A DNA stretch of 64,000 bases from NCBI GenBank assembly GCA_964536015.1, contig CAZHVS010000010.1, positions 1 to 64,000 of the forward strand. The letters are read 5' to 3'. Below, in pieces: positions 27,573 to 37,226 of the stretch. Under the pieces are notes generated by a model, which saw only the letters and a program-made list of their open reading frames with translations, was not told the DNA's origin and did no database searches. The stretch's first letter is position 1. The number at the start of each line of letters is the position of its first letter. This DNA is from CAZHVS01 sp964536015. GTDB taxonomy: Bacteria; Bacteroidota; Ignavibacteria; Ignavibacteriales; Ignavibacteriaceae. A program made the position numbers and the translations under genes.

Positions 27573-28349
27573 TTATCTTGGAATTATTCCGCGTTTACTT
27601 TTTTCAATAAAGTTTACTACTTCGACAGCAAGAGGATGATCAGGAAATTCTTCTTTAATTTTTTCTTTTGCCTGAGATACATTCATACCTGAATCGTAAA
27701 TCATTCTATACACTTTTTTAAGTACTTCTAAGTCTTCGGCGGAAAAACCTCTGCGTCTTAAACCCACCGAATTTAAGCCATTAAAACGTAACGGTTCTTC
27801 TCCAGCAAGGATATAAGGTGGAACATCTTTAATTACTCTGAAACCTCCACCAATCATACAATGTTTTCCTACAAAACTAAATTGATGAATAGGAGTCGCA
27901 CCGCCAATAATAGCCCACTCATCGATATGTACGTGTCCGGCAATTTGAACTGCATTTGCAATTATACAATTATCTCCAATAAAAACATCATGAGCGGCGT
28001 GAGAATATGCCATCATTAAAACGTTTTTACCAATGCGTGTTTCGCTCTCTATTTTAGATGCTTTGTGCAATGTTACAAATTCGTGTATCGTTGTATTGTC
28101 TCCAACATATACTCTTGTAGGAATATCTTTAAAATTTGATATTTGAGGAATATGAGCAATTGAACATCCCTGAAATATTCTTACATTGTTTCCAATACGA
28201 GCACCATCATAAAGAATTGTGTGTGGTCCAATAAAGGAATTTTTACCTATTTCAACATCGTCATTAATAACCGCATAAGGAGAAATAGTTGAATTTTCTC
28301 CGACTTTAGCTTTACTGCTTACAATAGCAGTTGGGTGAACGTTGATCAT
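27573..28349 (-). CDS. Second LpxA-like acyltransferase, divergent paralogue
   Basis: 258 residues, exactly as long as its neighbour and clearly a paralogue. The hexapeptide repeats, AYSHAAHDVFIGDN with the catalytic histidine pair, and the GLRRRGFSAED tail are all kept. It differs at substrate-facing sites. PQISNFKDIP replaces PQDKKFHGE, so the lysine that matches E. coli Lys76 is Asn. TLHKASKIES replaces TLHRGTEAS, and PIHQFSFVG replaces QIHQFCKIG. It may prefer another sugar nucleotide or acyl chain, or may have lost activity. It sits between lpxC/fabZ and the canonical lpxA. Confidence 0.85.
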   Translation of the reverse strand: MINVHPTAIVSSKAKVGENSTISPYAVINDDVEIGKNSFIGPHTILYDGARIGNNVRIFQGCSIAHIPQISNFKDIPTRVYVGDNTTIHEFVTLHKASKIESETRIGKNVLMMAYSHAAHDVFIGDNCIIANAVQIAGHVHIDEWAIIGGATPIHQFSFVGKHCMIGGGFRVIKDVPPYILAGEEPLRFNGLNSVGLRRRGFSAEDLEVLKKVYRMIYDSGMNVSQAKEKIKEEFPDHPLAVEVVNFIEKSKRGIIPR

Positions 28350-28364
28350 AATAACTTATCTCTA

Positions 28365-29777
28365 TTAATTAGTCTTTGGATTTTGTCTATCAACTATCAT
28401 TGCTCTGAATTCTGCTTCAGCAACAAGATTATTTTCAACATAAGCCTGTCCTTTCATAGTAAAAATTCTTCCCCTTGAATGAACAAGTTCAGCTTCAAGA
28501 ATTAACTGATCTCCGGGAACAACTGGTTTGCGGAATTTTACATTATTAATCTGCATAAAATAGACGAGTTTATTTTCAAGGTCTTGAATTGAATTCAGGA
28601 GAAGAACTCCGCCGGTTTGTCCTAAAGCTTCAACAATTAAAACACCAGGCATTATTGGTTGACCGGGGAAATGTCCTTCAAAAAATTGCTCGTTGGCAGT
28701 AACGCATTTTACTCCAATAGCTTTCTTATCAATTTCAAGGTGAGTAATTTTATCGACAAGTAAAAAAGGATAACGATGAGGAAGAAATCTTTTAATTGCA
28801 TTAATATCAAACACAACTCCCTCGGTTTTAACATGCTGATATTTTTTTACAATTTTTTTCTGTTGATACATTTTTCTAATCAACTTAGCAAATTCAACAT
28901 TAGCCTTATGCCCGGGACGTGCTGCAAGAATTTGGGCTTTTATTGGTGCTCCTATTAATGCAAGGTCCCCCATCAAATCAAGAAGTTTATGACGGGAAGG
29001 CTCGTTTCTAAATCTCAATTCTTTATCATTCAATATTCCTTTGCTTCCCAAAGTAAGTTTGGATTTGATCCCTATTTTTTTTGTAAGCTCATCTAATTGG
29101 TTATCATTCATTTGTTCATCAACAATTACTATTGCATTATCAATATCTCCACCTTTAATTAAACCTGAGTTTGCAAGATGATTTACTTCACTTAAAAAGC
29201 AAAAAGTTCTTGCAGGTGCAAATTCATTAACAAATTCCTGCTCAAGATCAAACAATCCTGTATGCTGACTTCCCAAAGCCGGATTTTCATAATCCACCAT
29301 AACGGTAACTCTATAGCCATCAAGGGGTAAAGCAACAATGTCAATTTTATTTTCTTCGTTATGAAAGGTGATAGTCTCATCAATTACGAGATAATCTTTT
29401 GCTGATTCCTGCTGAACAAACTCTGCTTCTAAAAGTGCATTAACAAATGGTAATGAACTTCCATCTCCAACAGGCGGTTCAATTCCATCAAGTTCAATAA
29501 TAATATTATCTATTTGAAGCCCAACCACTGCAGCCAGAACGTGCTCAACTGTATGAACTTTTGCCTCACCTATTCCAAGAGTCGTCCCCCGCGAAATATC
29601 CACCACAAAATCTGCAAGAGCTGGAATTTCTGGGTTTCCTCCTAAATCCGTCCTGACAAACCTTATACCGTGATTATCCGGTGCTGGTTTAAAGGTTAAT
29701 GTGCAGGAAGTTCCCGTATGTAATCCTGTACCCGACATAGTAACGCTGTTCTTAATTGTTCTTTGCTTTTCAAGCAT
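28365..29777 (-). CDS. lpxC/fabZ: LpxC-FabZ fusion: UDP-acyl-GlcNAc deacetylase and hydroxyacyl-ACP dehydratase
   Basis: 470 residues in two enzymes. The LpxC part (about 1-305) has TGLHTG, the zinc-binding VHTVEHVLAAV, DGSSLPFVNAL, and RHKLLDLMGDLAL with the second histidine and Asp ligands. The FabZ part (about 320-470) has KRFLPHRYPFLLVD with the catalytic His and FFEGHFPGQPIMPGVL with the catalytic Glu region to follow. LpxC commits the cell to lipid A; FabZ consumes the same 3-hydroxyacyl-ACP pool for fatty acids. The fusion is known from Bacteroidota and relatives. It is the first gene of the likely lpx operon. Confidence 0.95.
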   Translation of the reverse strand: MLEKQRTIKNSVTMSGTGLHTGTSCTLTFKPAPDNHGIRFVRTDLGGNPEIPALADFVVDISRGTTLGIGEAKVHTVEHVLAAVVGLQIDNIIIELDGIEPPVGDGSSLPFVNALLEAEFVQQESAKDYLVIDETITFHNEENKIDIVALPLDGYRVTVMVDYENPALGSQHTGLFDLEQEFVNEFAPARTFCFLSEVNHLANSGLIKGGDIDNAIVIVDEQMNDNQLDELTKKIGIKSKLTLGSKGILNDKELRFRNEPSRHKLLDLMGDLALIGAPIKAQILAARPGHKANVEFAKLIRKMYQQKKIVKKYQHVKTEGVVFDINAIKRFLPHRYPFLLVDKITHLEIDKKAIGVKCVTANEQFFEGHFPGQPIMPGVLIVEALGQTGGVLLLNSIQDLENKLVYFMQINNVKFRKPVVPGDQLILEAELVHSRGRIFTMKGQAYVENNLVAEAEFRAMIVDRQNPKTN

Positions 29778-30035
29778 AAATATTCTTTCTTCTAAAACTT
29801 ACTAAAATTTAAAATTGAAGTGACTCAAAATACTAATCTGATTTTGAATAATAAACAGCATTATTATCCAAGGAATATTGCTTTAGAGCAGAATTAAATC
29901 TGAACTCGCAAGAAAATCTTGTATGCTTCTTCAACTAAATCTGGTGCTTTGAATATATGAAATTTATTATGTTTGTATTGCAAATGCAAAAGAAATCAAA
30001 TAGTAATAAATAATTCATTTTATCTAGGAAACTTT

Positions 30036-32417
30036 ATGCGAAAATTTATACAATCAACCATTTTAATTATCATTTCAATTTTATTTTTATCCGAAAACAC
30101 TTACTCCCAGCCAACAATTCAATCTATTATAAATCAGGTTAAAATTGACTCTTTAATGAAATATGTTAAACAACTTTCAGGAGTTGATTCTGCAATAGTA
30201 AACGGATTGCCATATAAATTAGTCTCAAGACATAAAAACCACGCAGATAATGATAAAGCTGCATTATTCATTAAGTACAAATTTGAGAGTTATGGTTTAC
30301 AAACAAGTTTGCAGAATTTTAGTACCACAGGAAATAATGTAATTGGTATAAAAACTGGAACGCTATTTCCAAATAAAAAATACATAATTTGTGCTCACTT
30401 TGATGATATGCCAAGTGGTTCACTGGCTCCCGGCGCAGATGATAATGCAAGCGGCACTGCCGCAGTTATTGAGGCTGCAAGAATTTTTTCTCAATATTCG
30501 TTTCCTTTCACTTTAGTTTTTGCTGCATGGGATGAAGAAGAGCAAGGATTGGTTGGAAGTGCATATTATGCAAACCTTTCATCAACCAGCGGAGACTCAA
30601 TACTTGGCGTTGTTAACATGGATATGATTGCATATGATTCCAATAATGATGGAATTTGTGAAGTTCATACAAAACCAATCGGTATTTCAACACAAATGAG
30701 CAGCAAGATGGTTTCGTTCAATCAAACTTACGGCATCGGATTACAACCTTTAACAGTGAACCCGGGTTCTGGCGCAAGTGATCACGCTTCTTTCTGGAGT
30801 AAAAATTATTCTGCCATCTTATTGATTGAGTACTATAATAATGGCTCTGGTGGAGATTTTAATGCTTATTATCATACTGTTAACGACAAAATAGATTATT
30901 TCAATCTTACTTATTTTGAAAAATGTGCTAAACTTGCAATTGCAACTTTTGCAAGCTATGCATTGAATTACAATATTCAAATTCAACATACACCTTTCGC
31001 ATCAACTCCTTCAACTGGAAATTATGTTTTAACGGCTACTGTCAGTTCTGGATTAAAAATCGGAACTGGTACAGCTATTCCCCGTTTATATTACCGTGTA
31101 AACAGCGGCGGTGGATTTGGTTCATTTGTGTCAGTGCCCGGAGTACCAACAAAAGAAACCAAAACTTATAATTTTACAATACCCGGACAATCGCTTGGCT
31201 CAATAGTTCAATATTATATTGCAGCTCAAGATTCTGCTGGTTCAATTATCGTGACATCCCCTGAAGGCGGAAGCGGATTTAATCCTCCCGGTTCTATTGC
31301 CCCTTCAACTTTTCATCAATTTTATATTGCTCAACTTGCTGTAGCAAACATAGGAACCGGTACTACCGTTGTGGGTTATCCTTTCTATACCTATTACCAC
31401 GATTCCCGAACTCAGATGCTTTATACAGCAAATGAAATTCTTTCTTCCGGTGGAGCGGCGGGTCCAATTATAAGATTAGGATTTGATGTAACTTCTTTAG
31501 CATCACAGGTAATGAATGGTTTTTATATAAGAATGAAGAATACAAATCTAACCTCCATTTCCGCATGGGAATCGACTGGTTTTACAGATGTATTTAGTGG
31601 GACATATACCGTCCCCGGCACAGGCTGGCAGTATATCGATTTTACAACTCCATTCAACTGGGATGGAACTTCAAATCTTTTGATAGAAGTCTGTTTTGAC
31701 AACACTTCTTATACTTCAAATACCTCTGTCAATTCTTCTACAACAACCGGCACAATGGTAAGACATCACCATGTTGATAATGGCACAGGCTGCACACTAA
31801 CAAGCACAAGCACTGCCGCAACCAGACCAAATATTTCTTTAATGATAAACCTTGCTGTTCCTGTTGAGTTGACTTCATTTGTTGCCAATACTGATAATAA
31901 CAATGTTATATTAAGCTGGCAAACAGCTACCGAGACTAATAACCGCGGATTCGATATCGAAAGATCAACTGATCAGATAAATTGGAATAAAATTGGATTT
32001 GTTGCAGGTAATGGAACCACAACAGATGCAACCCAATATTCATTTGTTGATAAAACACCAAAAGGAAATATAATTTATTACAGGCTAAAACAAATTGATT
32101 TTGATGGATCATTCCAGATTCATAATTCAATACAGGTCGATTTTACAAAAGGCTTGGATTTTGCATTGCTACAGAATTACCCAAATCCATTTAACCCTGA
32201 AACAAATATTTATTACTCAATTCCTCAAAACTGTAATGTCAAATTGACCATCTTTGATCAGCTTGGAAATGAAATAAAAACACTTGTAAACGAAAATCAG
32301 TCTGCCGGAAGATATAATGTTGTATTCAACGGAAGTAACCTTGCAAGTGGAATTTATTTTTACAAATTACAGGCTGGTAATTTTTCAAGTATTAAAAAGC
32401 TTGTATTAATGAAATAG
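30036..32417 (+). CDS. Secreted M28-family metallopeptidase with T9SS sorting domain
   Basis: 793 residues with a signal peptide ending near YSQP. The M28 aminopeptidase domain (about 35-315) has the zinc ligands in order: AHFDDMP with His, GADDNASG with Asp, AWDEEEQGLVGS with the catalytic Glu pair, NMDMIAYD with Asp, and SDHASFW with His. Beta-rich domains follow, then the linker ELTSFVANTDNNNVILSW and a type IX sorting domain with LQNYPNPFNPETNI (about 715-793). It is probably a surface or released aminopeptidase. The open frame extends to a TTG at 29973, but the ATG at 30036 has AGGAA in place and begins the signal peptide. Confidence 0.93.
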   Translation: MRKFIQSTILIIISILFLSENTYSQPTIQSIINQVKIDSLMKYVKQLSGVDSAIVNGLPYKLVSRHKNHADNDKAALFIKYKFESYGLQTSLQNFSTTGNNVIGIKTGTLFPNKKYIICAHFDDMPSGSLAPGADDNASGTAAVIEAARIFSQYSFPFTLVFAAWDEEEQGLVGSAYYANLSSTSGDSILGVVNMDMIAYDSNNDGICEVHTKPIGISTQMSSKMVSFNQTYGIGLQPLTVNPGSGASDHASFWSKNYSAILLIEYYNNGSGGDFNAYYHTVNDKIDYFNLTYFEKCAKLAIATFASYALNYNIQIQHTPFASTPSTGNYVLTATVSSGLKIGTGTAIPRLYYRVNSGGGFGSFVSVPGVPTKETKTYNFTIPGQSLGSIVQYYIAAQDSAGSIIVTSPEGGSGFNPPGSIAPSTFHQFYIAQLAVANIGTGTTVVGYPFYTYYHDSRTQMLYTANEILSSGGAAGPIIRLGFDVTSLASQVMNGFYIRMKNTNLTSISAWESTGFTDVFSGTYTVPGTGWQYIDFTTPFNWDGTSNLLIEVCFDNTSYTSNTSVNSSTTTGTMVRHHHVDNGTGCTLTSTSTAATRPNISLMINLAVPVELTSFVANTDNNNVILSWQTATETNNRGFDIERSTDQINWNKIGFVAGNGTTTDATQYSFVDKTPKGNIIYYRLKQIDFDGSFQIHNSIQVDFTKGLDFALLQNYPNPFNPETNIYYSIPQNCNVKLTIFDQLGNEIKTLVNENQSAGRYNVVFNGSNLASGIYFYKLQAGNFSSIKKLVLMK

Positions 32418-32426
32418 ATTTTTTAG

Positions 32427-32455
32427 GAGACGCTTTATCGCGTCTCTTTTATTTA
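32427..32455 (+). terminator. Rho-independent terminator after M28 peptidase
   Basis: GAGACGC/GCGTCTC stem (32427-32433 with 32440-32446) with a six-base loop, followed by TTTTATTTATTTT. It lies ten bases after the peptidase stop and 27 bases before fumC. Confidence 0.85.
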
Positions 32456-32481
32456 TTTTAATAATTTTTTAAGGAGAAAAA

Positions 32482-33873
32482 ATGGAATACAGAATTGAAA
32501 CCGATACTATGGGCGAAATCAAAGTTCCTGTTAACAAGTACTATGGTGCGCAAACAGCTCGTTCATTAATGAACTTTAAAATAGGCGGTGAAAGATTTCC
32601 ACGCGAGTTAATAAGAGCGCTTGGAATAGTAAAGAAAGCTGTTGCTCTTGTAAATAAAGACCTTGGCAAATTGCCGGCTGAAAAAGCAGCGTTAATTATT
32701 CAGGCTGCTGATGAAGTAATAGAGGGTAAACTTGATGAACATTTTCCTCTTGTTGTTTGGCAGACAGGAAGCGGAACACAATCTAATATGAATGCAAACG
32801 AAGTTATTTCAAACAGAGCGATTGAAATTGCCGGTGGAGTTCTTGGAAGCAAAAAACCAATTCACCCAAATGATGATGTAAACAAAGCTCAATCTACAAA
32901 TGATGCTTTTCCAACTTCAATTCACATCGCTGCAGTAGAAGAAATTCACAGAAGATTGATTCCAATGGTTACCAAACTCCGAGATGCTCTTTCATCAAAA
33001 TCGAAGGAGTTTGAAAGCATTATTAAAATCGGAAGAACTCACCTAATGGATGCAACTCCCTTAACTCTGGGAATGGAATTTTCAGGCTATGCACAACAAT
33101 TAACTAACGGACTGGAAAGAATTAACGATGCTTTGAAAAGACTTTGTGAAATTCCTTTGGGCGGAACTGCCGTTGGTACTGGTTTAAATGCACATCCTGA
33201 TTATGCGGTTCAGGCTGCAGCAAAAATTTCTGAGTTAACAGGAATTAAGTTTACTACCGCTCCTAACAAATTTGAAGCAATGGCAGGAAAAGATGCTCTT
33301 GTGGAAATGAGTGGAGTTTTAAAAACATTAGCAGCATCTCTAATTAAAATCGCTAATGATATTAGATGGCTTGGCTCAGGACCAAGATGCGGAATCGGAG
33401 AAATTTCACTTCCTGAAAATGAACCAGGAAGCTCTATAATGCCCGGTAAAGTCAATCCGACACAATCCGAAGCGATGACAATGGTTTGTGCACAGGTTTT
33501 TGGTAATGACGTGACAATTAATTTTGCTGGAGCTGGCGGTAATTTTGAGTTGAATGTATTTATGCCGGTTATTGCTTTCAACATACTTCAATCAATCCGT
33601 CTTCTTGCAGATGCTTGTGATAGTTTTTGTGATAATTGTGTTATCGGCATTACGGCCAATAAAGAAAACATTAATAAACATCTGGAAAATTCTTTAATGC
33701 TCGTAACGGCTCTTAATCCACATATAGGATATGATAACGCTGCTAAAGTTGCAAAGAAAGCTCACAAAGAAAATAAAACATTGAAGCAAACCGCTGTTGA
33801 ACTTGGTCTGTTAACTGAAGAACAATTTGATAAACTGGTTCGACCAGAAGAAATGATTCATCCCAAAGCATAA
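32482..33873 (+). CDS. fumC: Class II fumarate hydratase
   Basis: 463 residues. It interconverts fumarate and malate in the TCA cycle and is cofactor-free and oxygen-stable. Signatures are ETDTMGEIKVP at the start, WQTGSGTQSNMNANEVI, GRTHLMDATPLTLG, the LGGTAVGTGLN loop and GSSIMPGKVNPTQSEA, the superfamily signature with the catalytic serine loop. Length is standard. AAGGAG precedes the ATG. It sits between two terminators, so it is a single-gene unit. Confidence 0.97.
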   Translation: MEYRIETDTMGEIKVPVNKYYGAQTARSLMNFKIGGERFPRELIRALGIVKKAVALVNKDLGKLPAEKAALIIQAADEVIEGKLDEHFPLVVWQTGSGTQSNMNANEVISNRAIEIAGGVLGSKKPIHPNDDVNKAQSTNDAFPTSIHIAAVEEIHRRLIPMVTKLRDALSSKSKEFESIIKIGRTHLMDATPLTLGMEFSGYAQQLTNGLERINDALKRLCEIPLGGTAVGTGLNAHPDYAVQAAAKISELTGIKFTTAPNKFEAMAGKDALVEMSGVLKTLAASLIKIANDIRWLGSGPRCGIGEISLPENEPGSSIMPGKVNPTQSEAMTMVCAQVFGNDVTINFAGAGGNFELNVFMPVIAFNILQSIRLLADACDSFCDNCVIGITANKENINKHLENSLMLVTALNPHIGYDNAAKVAKKAHKENKTLKQTAVELGLLTEEQFDKLVRPEEMIHPKA

Positions 33874-33881
33874 GTTATTTG

Positions 33882-33912
33882 GTGCCGTAGAATTTCTTCG
33901 GCACTTTTTTTT
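33882..33912 (+). terminator. Rho-independent terminator after fumC
   Basis: GTGCCG/CGGCAC stem (33882-33887 with 33899-33904) with an 11-base loop, followed by a run of eight T. It lies eight bases after the fumC stop. Confidence 0.88.
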
Positions 33913-33928
33913 ATTTTCTTTTGTCTGA

Positions 33929-35530
33929 TTAAAAAGGAAAATCTTCCTGATAGTTGATTTTCTCTTCTTTCTTCTTTAAAACATTTTTTCTCGCCGTTTG
34001 ATGTATGCGATTTCCTTCAACATATATAGCTTTGTACGGTTTGGTTGGGCAAGCATATTCACAGGCACCGCAGCCTATACAAAATTCTTCTTTCACTTCA
34101 GGAGATAATAAGTTTTTATATGGCACCATTGATACCGCTTTAGTCGGACAATGTTCAGAACAAGCTCCGCACTCAGTTCCCTGAGTATAAACCACGCAAT
34201 TATCTTTAATAAATTTTGCTTTCCCAAGTTGAATCAATTTCTTAGATTGCAGTTCAATCGGTTTAATGGCTCCTGTTGGGCATACTTCAGTACATAATTT
34301 ACATTCATAATTACAAAAACTTTTTATGTAATTCATCCGCGGTTGAAAAACACCCATCAACCCGTATTCGTTAAATGCCGGTTCTAAAACCTGAGTGGGA
34401 CACACATCTATACATAGATGACATGCAGTACAAATTGAATTAAAATGTTCAATATTTACAGATCCCGGTGGTGCCACCGGATTTTTTCTGATGACTGGAA
34501 TTTTGTTTTGAACATACACTTTTATTTTTTGCTGTGCAGAAGAAATAATTGTTAAACCAAAAACGAAATTTGTTATACGTAGGATAAAATTTCGTTTATT
34601 TAAATCTGTTTTATAATTTTTATCACTAACTTTAAAACCTTCTGGGTTGGTTTGCTTTCTATAATTTGTTACTCTTTTAATTGTTACTCCATTACTTGGA
34701 CAAACTGTAAGACAATTAAAGCAAGCGACACATCTACTCACATCTACTTCATGGTTTTTCGTATCAATACATTCTGATTTACATTTCCACTCACAGACGC
34801 CGCAGTCTTTACAATTATTTTCATCAATCACTATTTTGAAAAAAGAAAACCTGGAAAGAAATCCCAGCAAAGTTCCAACTGGACAAATAGTGTTGCAATA
34901 AAGTCTCCCTCGTCTTACCGAAAGAATAATCAAACTTATTAGAACGGATAAAGCAACCAAAACAGTAAGAAAGTTTATGCCTTTGTATTCATACGGATAT
35001 AGAGAGTAATTATCAAATTTCATCAGAACGAATGAAATTAAATTATTGCTCCAAATCATCAAAGGTTTAAAAACAGCGTTTGCAATTTTTCCAAAAACTG
35101 AAAAAGGATCTGTCAGATTAATTACAACACTCGTTCCAGCAATGAAAGAAATAATTGCTATAATTAAAATCGAGTACTTTAATGCGTTGTAAGGCTTAGA
35201 AAAAGCATATCTCGATTTTTTTTTATATCGTTTTGCTATTCGTCCTGATAAATTAGAAATAATATCCTGAATCGTTCCCAACGGACAAATACTAGAACAA
35301 TATATCCTGCCGAATAACAAGGTCAAGGAAATAACAAGAAAAAATCCGGTTGCAGTCACAGAAAAAATATTTATATAATTTAAAACTGAAGGAATAAATT
35401 GAAAAAATAAGATCGATTTAAACCATGTGGGGGGAATAAGATTTTTTATATCCACAAATAATAATGTAGTTAATATGAGAAAGACAACGGAAACTACAAC
35501 GCGAATTTTTTTTAAGATACTAAATTTCAT
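33929..35530 (-). CDS. Membrane polyferredoxin, NapH/NosR/MauN-like
   Basis: 533 residues. The N-terminal half has about five membrane segments and two NapH-type motifs, YCSSICPLGT and YCNTICPVGT, whose cysteines face the cytoplasm in related proteins. The soluble part has about six cysteine clusters: CKDCGVCEWKC, CVACFNCLTVCP, CTACHLCIDVCP, CKLCTEVCP, CGACSEHCP and CIGCGACEYACP. Most look like 4Fe-4S sites. Such proteins pass electrons between a quinone or ferredoxin pool and periplasmic enzymes. Its start overlaps the lipoprotein gene by four bases, and a DUF362 gene leads the operon. The electron donor and acceptor are not identifiable. Confidence 0.88.
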   Translation of the reverse strand: MKFSILKKIRVVVSVVFLILTTLLFVDIKNLIPPTWFKSILFFQFIPSVLNYINIFSVTATGFFLVISLTLLFGRIYCSSICPLGTIQDIISNLSGRIAKRYKKKSRYAFSKPYNALKYSILIIAIISFIAGTSVVINLTDPFSVFGKIANAVFKPLMIWSNNLISFVLMKFDNYSLYPYEYKGINFLTVLVALSVLISLIILSVRRGRLYCNTICPVGTLLGFLSRFSFFKIVIDENNCKDCGVCEWKCKSECIDTKNHEVDVSRCVACFNCLTVCPSNGVTIKRVTNYRKQTNPEGFKVSDKNYKTDLNKRNFILRITNFVFGLTIISSAQQKIKVYVQNKIPVIRKNPVAPPGSVNIEHFNSICTACHLCIDVCPTQVLEPAFNEYGLMGVFQPRMNYIKSFCNYECKLCTEVCPTGAIKPIELQSKKLIQLGKAKFIKDNCVVYTQGTECGACSEHCPTKAVSMVPYKNLLSPEVKEEFCIGCGACEYACPTKPYKAIYVEGNRIHQTARKNVLKKKEEKINYQEDFPF

Positions 35531-36183
35531 TTATTAGTTGAAGAATCTTTTTCTATTCTGTATTGTGGATTTTCTATATTTATTTCTCCATTAGGCAATA
35601 CTTCTAATGATCTGGTTACCCACAATGGATTTCTGAATTCAAAATCATCTCCATCATAAATCAATTTACACTGAAGCAATGGAAGCATTGTCGGTGTACC
35701 ATACTCATTTAAGAATTGTTTAAGTTCTCTAAACACACCAAAGACACGATATTTTTTACCTGGAGTAATTGTTTTAACATTCTCATCAATGCGGGTTTGT
35801 TTTGGCAAAGGATGATCAAGTTCAATTATATAATTAATAAAATCACCTGATGGTACATCTCCTATCCGCCCTTGCAGCTGGAAAAAATTATCATCGAGAG
35901 AAATTTCTGTTTTAACTACTATTGTCCCCGAAACGGAAATAGTTTCACCCTTCCACTTATCGGGATTTTTGTAAATCTGTTTGTTGGAAATTTCAAACTT
36001 AGCAGATGAAATAATTTTTTTAATTTCATCCGAGTTATATGAGAGAGTAAGATTGCGACCATCTTGATACGTATTTATATTCGTTGAAGAATTTTCATTC
36101 TTTTTTTCAACAAAAATGTAATTCATCGTAGATGAACAACTAATAAATAAAAATAAAGGTAAAAGAAAATTTAGTTTTTTCAA
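35527..36183 (-). CDS. Putative lipoprotein in the polyferredoxin operon
   Basis: 218 residues. A lipobox-like end to the signal (LFISC, Cys at about 16) suggests a lipid anchor in the periplasm. The centre has WKGETISVSGTIVVKTEI and PGKKYRVFGVFRELKQF, a pattern that resembles an OB-fold with its two closing strands; this is inferred from strand pattern only. No cysteine cluster or heme site is seen. Four-base overlaps on both sides tie its translation to the DUF362 gene and the polyferredoxin, so it is likely an accessory part of that redox complex. Function unknown. Confidence 0.7.
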   Translation of the reverse strand: MKKLNFLLPLFLFISCSSTMNYIFVEKKNENSSTNINTYQDGRNLTLSYNSDEIKKIISSAKFEISNKQIYKNPDKWKGETISVSGTIVVKTEISLDDNFFQLQGRIGDVPSGDFINYIIELDHPLPKQTRIDENVKTITPGKKYRVFGVFRELKQFLNEYGTPTMLPLLQCKLIYDGDDFEFRNPLWVTRSLEVLPNGEINIENPQYRIEKDSSTNK

Positions 36184-37085
36184 TTTAACTTAATCCTGTT
36201 AATATTCATTTTATCAAGATCCATTTTTCCAACATTCATTTCGGCAGCCAAGTTGATATAATTTACACTTGATGGTTCTACGCCAAATAATTTAGCAGCA
36301 GCCGCATCTGCAGCCACTATATCTGTTGATACAATTAAAGATTTCATGTTGGAAACATCATCAATCGAAACACCGCGTGGACCTCTTTGTGTTAGCACAT
36401 TATATGCATCAACTACATTCAGCGTGGGTTTGCTGAAAGTTGCAAAGTCGGCTATACATTGATGAAGGTCGTTCCTGTGCCAGTACATTCTGTCCCAAAT
36501 AATTCCCATAAGATTTTTCATTGACACCGTCAGTTTTGATGAAGAGTGATGTTTTAAGATTGGCACATTAATAAAAACATCCGACTCAAGAATTAATTCG
36601 TGAACTTTCGTCTCTTTTAATTTTTTCCCTTCTTTGATTTTTACAGTCTGGTAATAACTTTCACTATTGCCGGGGACAATTTTTCCCCCAGCATCTTTAA
36701 CCGCTTTCTCAATTCCGCTGTTCTGGTAACATTTTATCCAGACATCACAAGTATTATCAAAAACATATACATCTTTTGCCCCTGCATTAAAACAATGCTC
36801 AATTATTCTTTTAACAAGTTGAGGATTTGTATTGGCGGCTTTCTCAGGCGTAACATCCCAGCCGATGTTTGGTTTAACAATTACCTTCGAATTTTTTTTA
36901 ATAAATTTTTTCATTCCTCCAAGTGATTCTATTGCTTTATCAAACATTAAAGCGGGTTCTCCTCCTTTTACGGCAACAAGATCATAAGGTGCATTTGGAA
37001 TCTTAGCAAAAATATTTTTGTAACCGGGTAAACTTAAGATTGTACCGGCAGCAATGCTGCTTTTAATAAATTGCCTTCTGTCCAT
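36180..37085 (-). CDS. DUF362 family protein with Tat-like leader
   Basis: 301 residues. The N-terminus MDRRQFIKSSIAAGTILSLPG has the RRxFIK pattern of a twin-arginine signal, which suggests export in folded form. The DUF362 core shows KVIVKPNIGWDVTPEKAANTN, FDNTCD, FINVPILKHHSSSKLTVSMKNLMG and the VVDAYNVL/ADAAAAKLFG region. DUF362 proteins often occur beside or fused to 4Fe-4S domains; their reaction is not established. This copy has no cluster of its own and instead leads an operon with a polyferredoxin. Confidence 0.85.
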   Translation of the reverse strand: MDRRQFIKSSIAAGTILSLPGYKNIFAKIPNAPYDLVAVKGGEPALMFDKAIESLGGMKKFIKKNSKVIVKPNIGWDVTPEKAANTNPQLVKRIIEHCFNAGAKDVYVFDNTCDVWIKCYQNSGIEKAVKDAGGKIVPGNSESYYQTVKIKEGKKLKETKVHELILESDVFINVPILKHHSSSKLTVSMKNLMGIIWDRMYWHRNDLHQCIADFATFSKPTLNVVDAYNVLTQRGPRGVSIDDVSNMKSLIVSTDIVAADAAAAKLFGVEPSSVNYINLAAEMNVGKMDLDKMNINRIKLN

Positions 37086-37226
37086 TTACAATTCCTTTTG
37101 TTAAACTTTAAATGAGTTTAAAAAAATTCGTTAAAATCTTAATGGAACTTACAATTCAGTTTATTAATAGACAAAACAATATTAAATTTGCAGCAACGAA
37201 TTAACCTTTAATTAAAAGGAATGAAA

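Noticed and set aside
29973..30035. Upstream TTG start for the M28 peptidase
   Set aside because: It would add 21 polar residues before an evident signal peptide; the ATG at 30036 has a proper ribosome site.
33210..33584. Open frame of 124 residues opposite fumC
   Set aside because: It is antisense to the conserved fumarase core, with no start signal or domain.
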